A DNA stretch of 64,000 nucleotides from the NCBI GenBank assembly GCA_016802295.1, contig JAESIW010000062.1:49233-113232 (forward strand), given 5' to 3'. The position numbers were made by a program, and so were the translations under genes. Shown one piece after another: positions 35,966-47,811 of the stretch (position 1 is its first letter; each line of letters opens with the position of its first letter). The DNA comes from Brachionus rotundiformis. Taxonomy: Eukaryota; Rotifera; Eurotatoria; Ploima; Brachionidae. The notes under the pieces are model-generated. The model made no database searches. It saw nothing but the letters and a program-made list of their open reading frames with translations, and was not told the DNA's origin.

Positions 35966-38286
35966 GGGTCTAGTCCAAAGTGTTATCAAATGATAACATA
36001 ATATGTTATCAAACAGGTCACCCCCAGTTATGTTATCAAATTGATAACATCTTTTGTTATCAAGAAATTATGTTATCAACTTAAATAACAAAATCTAAAA
36101 ATTGATAACTAAATTTGATAATTGATAACCAAAATTTATAAAATAAAAATAAATTTTTATATCGATAACACAATTGTTAATTTGTCTTAATTTGTCAAAA
36201 TTTTAAAAATTTCAAAAATTATATAATCCAAATAAAATTGCAAATTTAAATTTTGGTCTAAAAATTGCAATTCTAAGTATTAAGATGATTTAACAAAATT
36301 TAATTTCAAAAATTTAAGTATAAATAAAACCATCTAAAGAAAAAAATATTCAAAAAGAAAATGAATAAAAAAGAAAATATTTTCGAAACAGTTGAATACA
36401 AAATTTACCAAAATTTGTTAGAATATGGCTTAGTTTTTTCGACGCGTGTTTGTGTAAATACAAAATGTACAAAACAAAACTAAGTTATGTCACCTTATTT
36501 ACAAAAGCGTAGCAAAGATGCAAACACCCGGTTACTTAATTTGCGTTGTACATCTTGTGGTAGATTTAAAACGGTTTACGATGAATCTTTTTTTTCATTG
36601 TTTAAAAAATCTCCTAAAATCATTGTTGCTTTAATCAAATGCTGGTCTGGTCAATTGACAATTTCAAAAAGTATAAGCCTTGTCGATTTAAATTTACAAG
36701 AAAAAGTTTGTGATCACCTTGTTTCGACACTATTTTATCGTCTACGCCAGCTTTGTAGTCTTGGTATTGGCAAAGAAGATTTAAAATTGGGTGGGAGTGG
36801 AAAAATAGTCGAGATAGACGAGTCTTTATATGCTCGTGTTAAGTTTCATAAGGGCAAAGACTTTAAAAGAACACAAGTTTGGGTGTTTGGATTAGTTGAA
36901 AGAAATGATCCTAGTAAATGTTTTATGACTGTTGTACCTGACCGTGAAGCAGTTACTTTGTTAGATATAATTTACAATAAGTGCGAAAACGGTACAATAA
37001 TATTTTCAGACTGCTGGACCTCATAAAACAAAATTAGCAAGCTCAAGGATTTTAAACACCAAACAGTGAATCATTCATACAATTTTATTGTTCCTGAATC
37101 AGGTAATAAATTTTAAATCGCTTTATTAATTTGCTTTTTATAAGTTTTCTATTTAAGGTACTTGTACCAATAAAATTGAAAGCTTATGGAGAAGTTGCAA
37201 ACAAAAATTTAAAGAAATGAATGGTTGTTACAATCGTATATAGATGAATACGTATGGCGTTATAACTTTAAGTGTACTACTTATCGTAAGTTAGCCTACG
37301 AATTGATATTAACCGAAATGGCTAAATTCTATAGTCCAGGAACTAGGTAAGTTTTTTCTTAAGGATCCTATTTAAAATAAAAAATTAAAATTTTTACTTT
37401 GAAGTCTTGCTAATTTTGAAGATAGCTATAAGTCTTGTGTCAATTATAATGATTTGGACACTTTTGATATTGATTCACAGTCAGGATCCGAAACTGGTTC
37501 TGAAAAAGATTTAAGTGAAGACTTAAATGAATTGGAATGCTTAGATGACGAAAAAGAAGTAAATGGTGAAGAAGAAGTAAATGGTCGTGAAGAGGTAGAA
37601 GACGAAGGGGACGAAGAAGAAGATATTCATGAAGATGGGGAGGACAGTACAGTTTATGGTAAATCATGTACAAGCTCGGGTACAGTTAAGCTTGATAGCC
37701 AAGTACAATTTGATAATAGTTATTGTGATGCCGATGATATACCAAATGAAATTGAACCAGAAAAAGAAGAAAGTTTAAAAAAATTGATTAGCAATGAGGA
37801 GAAAATCAATAAATTGACAAAACAAATGGCTAATTTAACATGTGAGGTAAAGAAAAGGGCATTAATGTGTGAAATTAAATTTTTAGAACAACCAAAATCA
37901 TCAAATGAATCATTAGATTTAATCAAACGAGTTCTTAGCAATAAAAAAAATCCCGCTGAGTGTCCTGAATGTGGTAAATTTATGGAAGGCATTCGTGGTT
38001 TAAAATAACATATGATTCGTAGTCACAACAAGAAATTAGAATAATTTTTTTTTCAAATTTTAAAAATAAAGATTTTTTTTTTTAAATTTTTTTATTGATA
38101 ACGAAATATAATAATTGATAACAAAATAAAATATTAGATAACAAAATTTAAAGTTTTTTTTTAAACATTTAATTGATAACATAATTTCTTGATAACAAAA
38201 GATTTTATCAATTTGATAACATAATTAGGGGTGACCTGTTTGATAACATATTATGTTATCATTTGATAACACTATGGACTAGACCC
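35966..38286. mobile_element. Merlin (IS1016/IS1595-type) DNA transposon, complete ends, 2,321 bp
   Basis: The ends are GGGTCTAGTCCAAAGTGTTA... on the left and its near-perfect reverse complement on the right. The inverted repeats run to about 60 bp and are rich in TTATCA/TGATAA units that continue subterminally. The element is flanked by an exact 8-bp target duplication, AAACTATT (35958-35965 and 38287-38294), as expected for Merlin. It contains one mutated transposase gene. The intact ends and duplication point to transposition as a unit. Confidence 0.93.
36361..38044 (+). pseudogene. Merlin transposase with introns and a C-terminal acidic/zinc-finger extension, mutated
   Basis: From the ATG at 36361 there is an N-terminal zinc ribbon (CVNTKC ... 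RCTSCGRFK) interrupted by TAA at 36484. The DDE_Tnp_IS1595 core follows: first Asp in VEIDESLY, second in IIFSDCWTS, and the Glu in TNKIESLW after a 55-bp intron (37103-37157). TAA stops at 37024 and a frameshift near 37226 break it. A second intron (37346-37404) joins, in phase, an acidic region and a C2H2 finger (CPECGKF ... HMIRSH) itself split by TAA at 38006. The catalytic triad is preserved but the copy cannot make the protein. The acidic/C2H2 tail is not a usual Merlin part. Confidence 0.8.
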
Positions 38287-38289
38287 AAA

Positions 38290-39459
38290 CTATTTAAAAA
38301 ATGCAATAAAATCATTTTTTGGTTTAAATTCATTGTGATTTTGATTAATGGGAATTAATGAAGAATAATGATTCTGATCAAAATAGCCGCATATAAAAAT
38401 ATTTGAAACACTTTTTTTCGGTGAGTATTTAATTGCATGACATACGTTTGCTTTATTTGAACTTATCGTATAAAGAAAGCTTGCTGAATCCAAGGATAAA
38501 ATATTTGTTCTCATTTTTGAATAAACATATATAGATACTTTGAATGACGAACTTAAAGCCCATAAATGAAATTCATTACAACAATTGCCACTTTTCCGAG
38601 CATCTAATAGAAGTTTTCTAAATCTCAAATTGCTTATTAAATTCACTTGGTGCTCGGATATTGATGGGTTTTCGAATTTGATTTGTTTTATGATAAGTTC
38701 TTTGGTATATTTCTCGTGTTTATAGAGAAAACAAACAGTGATGAATCTTAAAAATGTTGTTGACACTGTAGGTAGTTGAAAAAAATCACCGATCAAAATT
38801 AAACTTTTACCTCCGAACAAAATAGGTAAAGAAAAAAAGGTAAAGAGAAAAAGAAAAAGAACAAAATAATATTTCGATTGACAATTTGCAAAAATTCATC
38901 GATACGATCTAGAGTTTTATCATTGAGCATACTAACCTCATCAATAATAATAACTTCAGTGTTATTTATTTTAAAACATTTATCACTTTCGAATTCTAAA
39001 GTAATATCCAAATCAAGGTCTAATGAAAAAAAACTTTGATCTGTTTGACCGGTAATGTTACGTGCAGCGAATCCGGTTGTTGCTAGTTTGGAAACGTTTA
39101 TATTATTAATAATCAAATAATTGTATATTTAATTTAATAAAAACGATTTCCCGGTTCCAGCAGGGCCAAATACAACAAACATGAACTGATTGATTGTATT
39201 GATCATTTAAATAAGTAACTTTCTTCGGTAATTTTTGATCTAGTTTAAAAAGCGATCCTAATTCAAAATCGTCACTTATTTCATTGAAATATCTTGCATT
39301 CCCCATATAATAATCTTTATTGATCGATTTTAGATGATCAATATATATATATTTTTGGATCATTAAAAATTTGTTCTTCAAATCGAATTGAATCAAAATT
39401 ATCAGTAATGACATTACGATTGAAAATTTAATTGGCTCTTTTAAATTTAAATTTGTCAA
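38290..39459 (-). pseudogene. Pif1-like helicase remnant
   Basis: On the minus strand Walker A (GPAGTGKS, about 39145-39170) lies in one frame, followed by an in-frame TAA. Then come KLATTGFAARNITGQT and the Walker B EVIIIDEVSML (about 38935-38970), and after a pyrimidine-rich insertion GGKSLILIGDFFQLP (about 38775-38818). These are the motifs of Pif1-family helicases carried by Helitrons, other mobile elements and cells. Frameshifts and stops make it dead. No Helitron Rep domain or termini were recognised, so the parent element is uncertain. Confidence 0.7.
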
Positions 39460-42400
39460 ATAGTCAATAATTTTTTGAATCTTTTTGAATTGTGTACCCG
39501 ATATTCTCTTCTACTTTTCCTTCATTTGTGTGCCTTAATGAATTGTCAAACTACTTTATTACTTTATTAGCTATTTAAAAAATATTTAATTAAATTAAAG
39601 TTGTAATAATCAAATTAATATTTTATTAATATTGAAATTAAATTTTAAAAATAATATGAGTTCAGAATTTAATAAAGAAATAAGAATGATGATGGTATAA
39701 TTAAGTATTTAGATTCAATATAAAACTGAGTGTTGAGAAAAGTTAAGTTAGATTAAGAAAGCGTACATAAAATAAGATTTAGAATATTTATTAGGGACAA
39801 TAGTGAGAAAAACCTATCATCATTGACTAATATTAAATAAAAAATAATAGAAATAGTTCAAATAAATTTGATAATAGTTATTAAAATAAAATCAAATTAC
39901 AAAAATATATATTGAATTTTATGTTTTATTGATAAAATAACAATAATATTAAATAATAATTAATATAGAATCTATCAAAATAATTTCTTTCGAATTGATC
40001 TTCGAGTTTCAGACAATTTAGCCTTTTTGCTAACACGAGGTATTGAAATGTTTGAATCAAATGTATCACCAACATTTATTGTTGCATCCACTGAAATTTC
40101 AATCTTTTCAAAAGATTTTTTTTCATTTTTTTTGTAGAACTATTTAAATATACACCAAAATCATATTCAATATCTTTACCACAAATATTTTCCAAATCCA
40201 CTGAATTAATGAGATCATCCTCGAAATTCACAACTTTAGAATAAAATTTTGAAAAAGGAATATTGAATTTTTCGTAACCAAAATTCATTAAATATTGTTT
40301 TTTTTTGTATAAAGCCTTTTTAATTCGATTGATTCTTACTGGATCATTTTTTTCGCTCAACGCTTGATAATCAGAAATCTTCTTTAGCATTATGTTGTCA
40401 TTCGGTCTTTTACAAAAATCATGAAGCTAAATTAAAATTTTTAAATTCTTTCTTTCAAATAACAATAATATATGTTCAATAATTAATAGAAATTAATTTT
40501 TTAATTTTACTGTTAAATGATACAAATTTTCGCGAGAATAATCTAATTAATTCTTGTCTTTTGCAAATCAAATATTGGTTTAAATTATCTAATAATTCTA
40601 CCAATTCATTCTCTTGAGTGTAAAACTTTTCAACATTATAAACAAATTTTATATAATCTTTCATTTCAATATTTAAAAAAAAAGGTGAATAAAGCTTGCT
40701 TGATGGAAATATCTTAATAATAATTTTTGCGCTTCATTCGATTGAAATGAAGGCGCGAGACAATTAATTTTTTATTGTAAGAGTAAGACTGTTGTCATGT
40801 CATGTTTATACATAAAAAAGCACCGCCTATTCTCATATACATATTTTTTAACATGGCGAAAGAGTTCTGCTTTTTCGTCCAGTACAACCATGTTAAATCT
40901 TTGACCTTAAAGGTATTTCTACATAGTTTTACATAATTTAAATCTTCTTTATTGATTTTTTTCTAGATCGTTTATGACGTGAAATTAATTCAAAACAAGG
41001 AGTCGTAGTACGTCTACAGTCATTAATAGATCTTTCATTTGCTATCTTTTTTAGCATATTGTTGTTGACTATAAATGCAGATTTTTTATTTATAATATCT
41101 TTAATTTAGGAATTAGCTTGTTTTAATTGATATGATCCAAGAAATATAGGAAATTCAACTATACTCGATATTTGAATTGGGGTGATTAATTTTGTATCTA
41201 ATTGTTTTGATAAAAGAAAATCAAGTTTATTAGAAAAATTGTTAGCTTTTCTTTTTATTCTTCTTGCAAGTTCGATTGCATATTTTGAATCAGGGCAGCA
41301 TGGCTTATGAAATAAGTTGATCATTGCACTTGCGATACGATAATCGATTTGAATGTGCCCAATCTAAAATTTCGGACATTGTCCAAAGCACGAAATTTTT
41401 TTATTTCTCCTATCTTTTTCTCAATAGTAAAGCGAAACTAAATTTAATAAAATAAAATTAGATTTAGAACTAAAAAACTTACCTTGGTCACAATTTTTGT
41501 TTTATTGGCCTGTTTTGTTGAGGCTACTTTGATTTAGATCCATTTTTTTCTAAAACGGATTCTGATTCATCATTCTGTTGACATGTAGGGATTTTTACAT
41601 CGAAAAGAAACTCTTCTTTTAAATATTCTTTTATGTTCAATTCAATCTTTAACACAACCTATTTCGATTTCTTTCTTTCAGGTGAATTTTTTGCAATTTC
41701 TTTTAATTTTGTTTCTTTAGTAAGAATCATTAAACATTTGTAGATAAAACTTATTTTGATGAAGATTTTACTTAGTACAGAAATGATTACAATGCAAAAA
41801 ATAATATTCTAAAAAAAGAATTCTTTAAAATTTTTAAAAATACGAATTGATTTTTACCTTTAATGCTGCAAACATTAGCAAATTATCATTTTATTCCGAT
41901 ACTCTAATTACCGTAATAATGTTTTTTTCATTTAAGGTAAATCTTTCAAAATCAAATAATTAGGAAAGAAAATCTCCTCTTTTACAAAAATTAGGATATT
42001 TTTGCTAATTATAAATAATCCCTCCTTCAGGAGGATAATATCCTAATTGCCTGTCAGCGAAAATAATTGGAAGATATTATTCGAAACAGTTTATTGAATG
42101 ATTATCTGATAAAAAAAATTCTTTTACCCTTACACATCTTCGGAAATCATCACAAACCAGAGCATTTGAAGCTTCATTAAATTTTTTCTGCGAGGAAAAA
42201 TTTGACTCTGAATGAGCAGGCATTTAATTTGTAAGAAAAAAACATGATGAGAGTGAAAAAAAAAGTTTTAAAATAAAAAAAATAATATTTTTGATAAACA
42301 TGATCTAAATTACTTAAGTTTAAAAAATATATTAATCAAAGATTCCAAAAATATCTAAAAAATTTCGAAAGATTAAAATCTAAACATGAGTCTAAAATAA

Positions 42401-42882
42401 TGTAGTAAATCATGCTTTAAAGTGTTTATTTTTTGAGGAAAAAGAAAAATGAATGATAAAATATGTCTATAAAAACGATTATCAAAAAAATCAATAATTA
42501 AATTTAAAAAAACCGATTCTACATTAAAGGATTTAAAAATGAAATCAGAAATAGAAAGTTTTTTTTAGTTTTCAAAATCAATTTTCTTTTTTATCAAAAC
42601 TTCAGCATTTTACAGTATGGATATGACATCAAAAGTATTCAATAGATTCAAATATTCAACTTTTTTTCAGGAAATAAAATATCTAAAATTCGGTATTTAA
42701 TTAATCGTACAATTTGAATACAGGATAAAGAGAAAAATCTAAAGGTAAAGAGAAAAAGAATAAGTTTAAATAATCGAAAATTAATCCTGGACAGCATTTT
42801 TTCTGATAAAAAATTAACAAAGCAAAAAAAGCAATTATTTAATTAGCGAATAAAACGAATTTGACTGTTCGTCAGATTTTAG
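39460..42882. other. Decayed AT-rich region, possible mobile-element remains
   Basis: Short minus-strand frames at 40076-40390, 40476-40664 and 41106-41324 (for example CCPDSKYAIELARRIKRKAN) may be the upstream part of the helicase-bearing element, since they share its strand. I cannot identify a domain. A small inverted repeat with TTAGGATAT arms lies near 41990-42055. Otherwise nothing is seen. Confidence 0.4.
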
Positions 42883-43105
42883 GTGTATTTCTAATTCAAA
42901 GAGGAATCGTTCAAGAAATTCAAAACGAATTTCGCTTAATGAAGAAATAATTTTAAATGACTATTTTTTTTTAGAGAGCAAATATCCTAATAAGAAACAG
43001 TCAGAAAAATTGGTGACTTCTTTCTGTCTGACAAAAAAGCAAGTAAGTCAATGGTTTTATCGTAAAAGAAAAAGGCATTTAGAAGCAAAATTAAAGAGAT
43101 TATGA
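42883..43105 (+). pseudogene. Orphan homeodomain exon
   Basis: The frame reads a near full-length homeodomain: helix 1-2 with NDYFFLESKYPNKKQSEKL and helix 3 with LTKKQVSQWFYRKRKRH, ending in TGA at 43105. The LxxKQVxxWF pattern is characteristic. The invariant helix-3 asparagine (WFxN) is replaced by arginine (WFYR), so DNA contact would be altered. A possible acceptor (CAGATTTTAG) precedes 42883. I find no other exon, so this may be a terminal exon of a split or dead gene, or part of a captured transposon. I call it a pseudogene cautiously. Confidence 0.5.
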
Positions 43106-44729
43106 AAATGATAAAGCTTCAAAATCAAACTCATTAGAATTTGAAGAATTTTCTATTTTTACACTTTTTTTAAAATTATTTTTAATAAAATAATGTACAA
43201 TAAAATTTTCTTTTTGTTTATAAATTTTATAAAATCCGTTTAGCTCAAATGTATCTCCTGAAACAAGTCTTAGTTATATGTTAAATGTTTTCTAAAGAAG
43301 ACTTTTCAAAATGCTAAAGCACCTTTCAGCATGATATTGCCTGACGCTATTATTATTTAAATCTATTTTTAGTTAGAATTATTATGTTTATGATTTCTAT
43401 TTTTATTTGAAAGAAAATTTAATCAAAAATGACTTTATCTATTTTCTAAAAAAATATCCAAAGCATAATTAATAAAAAAAAATTACAACTATTATTGAAC
43501 AAAGTAAAGAAAAAATTAATAATAAACTTAATAAAGCAAAAAAAACTAAAATCATAGAACAAACACTTAAAAAAAGAATTAATGAAATGTCCATTCCAAC
43601 TTTCCAAAACAGTGAAATATTCAGTAAATGTTAATAATAAAGCTCTCAAAAAAGATGGACTTTTAGAACAAAAATCAGGAAAAAATAATAAAAAAACCAA
43701 GTAATATCGTAAACAAAAAAACAAAAAGACACAAAAGAAAAATTACAAATAATAAACGAATTTAATTTTAGCCTTTTAAAAATTTATTCATTTGAAAGAT
43801 TTATTCAAAATAGTAATTTGCTTTCGAATTAGACACGAATAATTACTGTTAATTGTTTTGATTTCTTCTAATAATACACACTTTATAAAAATTTTTTGAT
43901 TTAAATTCCACTGGACTTTTTTTTTTCATCAATCTTCAGGACAAAGCCCTCCTGATACGATCCTTAATATATGTAAAATTATTTTTATTAAATCCATTAA
44001 ATTAAATTTTATGTTAACCATCAGATCTTTTAAAATTTGTCAATTTTTACAGTATCAATTACAAAAAATGTCCATAATTGATTAATTTTGGCATATAATA
44101 CGTTTTATCATACTCATTTTTGAATCCAATACCAAAGTTGATGATTTCCCGGCCCGGCTGATAAATTACAAAAATTTAAAATTTTAAATATCAAAAATTA
44201 TGATTATTATGATTATAAAATATAATTAATATTTTCTAAAAAGAAAACTTCATGGTCTATTTTTTAATTTAATTAAAAATCTAAAAAATAATGATTTACT
44301 ATCTACATTTACTGCTATTTTTTGAAATTTGGATATGAAAAGATAATTAGAAATTAAAATTGGACAAATAAATGATCTAGGTTTTAATTATAGAGACACG
44401 TTCATCTATTGTCAATGGAACAATAAAAATCTACTTTTAATTTTTAATAGTTCATTTCAAAAAAATATCTTTATGAATACTTTATAACAATAAAACAAAT
44501 AAAGTTCCATGTTAAAACTTTTAAGTCCTTTGGCCGAGTTAGAACGTTTAATAGATAATGAATGGATAATAAAATCGTTTAATAGATAATTGTATTTATG
44601 AATTGATTTTCTCAATTTATTTGTGCTTCTACATTTAAATTATATTAATTGAATAAATATTTATTAATTTATTTCTTTAATGTTGAGCTATTATTTTAAT
44701 AATTAAAAAATAATAAAATATACACTTTT
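43106..44729. other. AT-rich region with a weak minus-strand coding remnant
   Basis: On the minus strand about 43106-43330 reads YHAERCFSILKSLL and LVSGDTFELNGFYKIYK with two stops, probably the tail of a decayed transposase; the family is not recognised. The rest, to 44729, is AT-rich and contains nothing identifiable. Confidence 0.3.
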
Positions 44730-45455
44730 ATGTTACGAGACTCCAAGCTCACGCCTGGCTATGACAGTGACGATGAGAAGAAACTGGACAATTTAACTTA
44801 TGAAAATTTTATGGACATAATACAAGTGAAAGAAGACGAAGCGTTGTATGAAAATGACATTGAAAATTCTAAAAATTTACCAAATCCACACTACAGGGTT
44901 AACATTGAAACGGAGACATACCGCAATCGATTTAACAATATTTCACGAATTAGAAGCGCGGATGAAACAAGACGTCGCATACAACGAGCAATACGGCCTA
45001 GGCGATCGGCTCGTATAACACTTCGAAATTTAGACATGAAAACTTATCATGTAATTCAACCAACTCAGTCCAAAATCGAATCAAGCTCTTCAGAAACTGA
45101 AAAAGAAATAAAGAAAAAAATTTACAAATTACCAATTAGTCGAACCATATCGATTCGAATACCATTCGATCATTTTTCCCTATTCGCCATGTTGGACAAA
45201 AACAATTCTTTTTTTGAACTAGTAGCCTCAATTTTGCTTTCAATTTCGGTCTCTGTATTCACCGGACTAGTTCTCAATCAAAAGAAATAAAAAGAGCCTT
45301 TAAAATTTTACTATTTACCAATTTACTCAAATTTAGCCAAATACTTCTTCTATTTTTTCCACTTTTATTAACGTTAAGCCTTTTTCCACAAATAAGCACA
45401 TTTTGTTTGACTCTGATAGAACAAATAGACATTAATTTATTTGGTGGTACAAGGG
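44730..45455 (+). pseudogene. Pecanex pseudogene, 5' part
   Basis: The frame 44730-45290 ends in HFSLFAMLDKNNSFFELVAS and a membrane segment that matches pecanex around its first conserved helices. After a stop, a second frame (about 45330-45455) reads LTLSLFPQISTF and LIEQIDINLFGG, matching a later pecanex segment. The stretch of well over a hundred residues normally between them is missing. Pecanex proteins are large multi-spanning ER membrane proteins linked to Notch signalling in flies. The deletion, stops and lack of introns mark a dead copy, perhaps a retroposed one. Confidence 0.75.
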
Positions 45456-45464
45456 TAATTTATT

Positions 45465-45605
45465 TGGTGGAACGGTGATTGGAACTGGAACGGGTCGAGA
45501 ACGGAGTATCGAACGGGAACGGGTCGGGAATGGAGTATGGAACTGGAACGGTGAATGGAACGGTGTTTGGAACGGGAACGGTGAATGGAACGGTGAATGG
45601 AACGT
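45465..45605 (+). repeat. GC-richer minisatellite of GGAACGG units
   Basis: About 140 bp of imperfect repeats built from GGAACGGTGAATGGAACGG-like units stand out from the AT-rich surroundings. A 15-bp sequence TAATTTATTTGGTGG occurs just before (45433-45447) and at its left edge (45456-45470). It marks where the pecanex pseudogene is interrupted. Confidence 0.85.
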
Positions 45606-45786
45606 TTTTTTATTCTAAATTTAATTAAATTTTGTAAAAATGAACGGCTTTTATACCGTTCAAAAAAAAGAACGTGCATTCAAGAACGTGTTTTTTTTTG
45701 TTTCTTTGCAAATAAAACTACTGTATATGTATAAAAAAAAACTAATCCTTTGTAAGAGCCTTTTGGGATTTTTTTTGACCACCCCT

Positions 45787-47673
45787 TTACGCCTTGTGAA
45801 CGAACTCGTCCGAATTAACTAAAGACTCTAATGCTATCAAATGACCACATGTTTTGTACTTTAAACGGTACTTACAACTACAATCTCTAGTATTTAAATT
45901 TAAATTAAATAACTTCGAGTTTTCTTTATCAATAAATAGCCATTCATCATTTTCTTTTTCTTCAAAATATCTTAATATTGAATATTTATTGGCAAATTGT
46001 TTTGTTTTGGTATTTACTTGTGGATTTATTTCAAAATCATCTTGTTTTATCGAATAATATTTCGCTATTTTTAGCATCACATGAACGAAATTGAAAATAG
46101 CTTTTTACGTAAAGTAAAAGTTCGCTTTATTTAAGAATTAAAAGATTCAAGCGGAGAATTAGTACATGAATAACCAGCTGGACGCTTAAATATTTGCCAG
46201 TGTTTGAAATGTGTTTATAACCAAACATCTTCTAAATAGTTTTAAATTTGCATCAAAATATTTTTGATTCAATGACATATGCAAGTTTCTCATTTGACGT
46301 CTAATTTTGACTTCATCCGAATAGACTAAATATCGTTTTCTACAATTTGCAGATACATGATAATAGCACATTAACACATTCGTATCTTCAAATATTTTTT
46401 CTACTGAATTGTACGAGGCATCCCAAGCATCTTGCATCACATAATCCGGTTTGAATTTTATGTCTAATTTTTTAGCTAATATTCGTATAGCTTTATAAAA
46501 TTCAATAAAGTCCTTTTCTTGTTCGTGGCTGCTTAGATTAAAAACAATCGGATTAATTTGTTTTTGTAGTCTGTTCTACCTAAAACCATAAGTAGAAAGC
46601 CATTTTTCGTTAGTTTATAGGTTGAGTCGACGTGTAAACAACCACCTAAACTTGAGTCTAATCTAGACATTAATCGTTTCGTTGTAACCATAATATTTAC
46701 ATGACTTAATTCGGATCCATTGTTTATATTTATTTCACCTTTTTCATCATACTTAATATTAAAAAAAAACGGTTCATCTTCACCTAAATCAGACGAAAAT
46801 AAATGCTTCTTAATTTTCTCTAATACATTGCTAATTGAATTTGTATTCAATTTTCTATTGCGTAAATTCGTAATGAAATTGTACCTGTTAATTAAATAAT
46901 GTTTTTGTTTTAGTTTACAAGTATCTTTTTTGCAGTTGCATGAACGATATATTCTAGTCATGTAATGCATCGAATCCTTCCCAACTCCTTTACAATCAAC
47001 ACAACTACATGGGATTGTTTCATTATTTTTAACACTGGTGTACGAGAAATTGTACGTAATAAGTGATCTAATTCACTTTTTTTATCAAACACTTGCACAA
47101 GCTCAAACCCATGCTTGCTCCTTTGAATTTTTTTAAAAATCGATGACAATGATATGGATGATGATTTTGATTTATCAGATTTTTCACAAGAACGAGTATT
47201 AGTCATAAAACTATTTTTACTCTGTATTGAACTGAAGATTGACTCAGATTTCGAAGACGTTTTATTTTTGTTTTTATCCATTTGCGTTTAAGACTTTTTA
47301 TGCTCTTTCTTACTCGTTTTAGCCTTGAGTTTTACCGGGCTCTGGTCAGATAGACACGTATTTATTTGACTTGAGTCCATTTCTTTATTTATAAAACGGT
47401 ATTATGGGAATTAATAGAAGTAAACGAGGTTTGCGTCGTTTTTCTTTTTTGGATTGAAATTGATGATTTGTTATTTATAGGCGAAGATTCAACATTATCA
47501 ATATTTAAATTATCTTTAAGTTCATCGTCTACGTCGTTTAATGAGTCATTGAGTTCGATTTTTTTTGTTTTTTTAGCAATTGGTGGTTCTTTATCGGGAG
47601 CCTTACGTTTATTATACGCTCTTGTCCTTTTATAATTGACTTCATTTTTTTTTCTCATGTTTACGGTTGTCAT
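45787..47673 (-). pseudogene. Decayed MULE transposase
   Basis: Read on the minus strand from 47673, a lysine-rich N-terminus (to 47389) is followed by a cysteine-rich region (CSCVDCKG, CNCKKDTC) reached through a frameshift near 47030. Then come the MULE core motifs CLHVDSTYKLTKNGFLLMVL (about 46600-46660) and MQDAWDASYNSV (about 46400-46440), and a C-terminal SWIM finger DCSCKYRLKYKTCGHLIALE (about 45820-45885). At least three frameshifts or stops separate the pieces. No terminal inverted repeats were recognised. It lies inside the pecanex pseudogene, so it inserted into it or replaced part of it. Confidence 0.8.
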
Positions 47674-47811
47674 CTAAAAATATTATTTGTAAAATTTAAT
47701 AAAAAAAAAATATTTTTAATTAATTTTAAAAAAAATTTTTTAACATACTAAAGAAAGTGTATGTTAAAAATATATTGTATGAAATTAATCAATTTAGTAT
47801 GTTTTTAATGT

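Noticed and set aside
45437..45679. Ser/Arg/His-rich minus-strand frame
   Set aside because: It is the translation of the GGAACGG minisatellite, not a gene.
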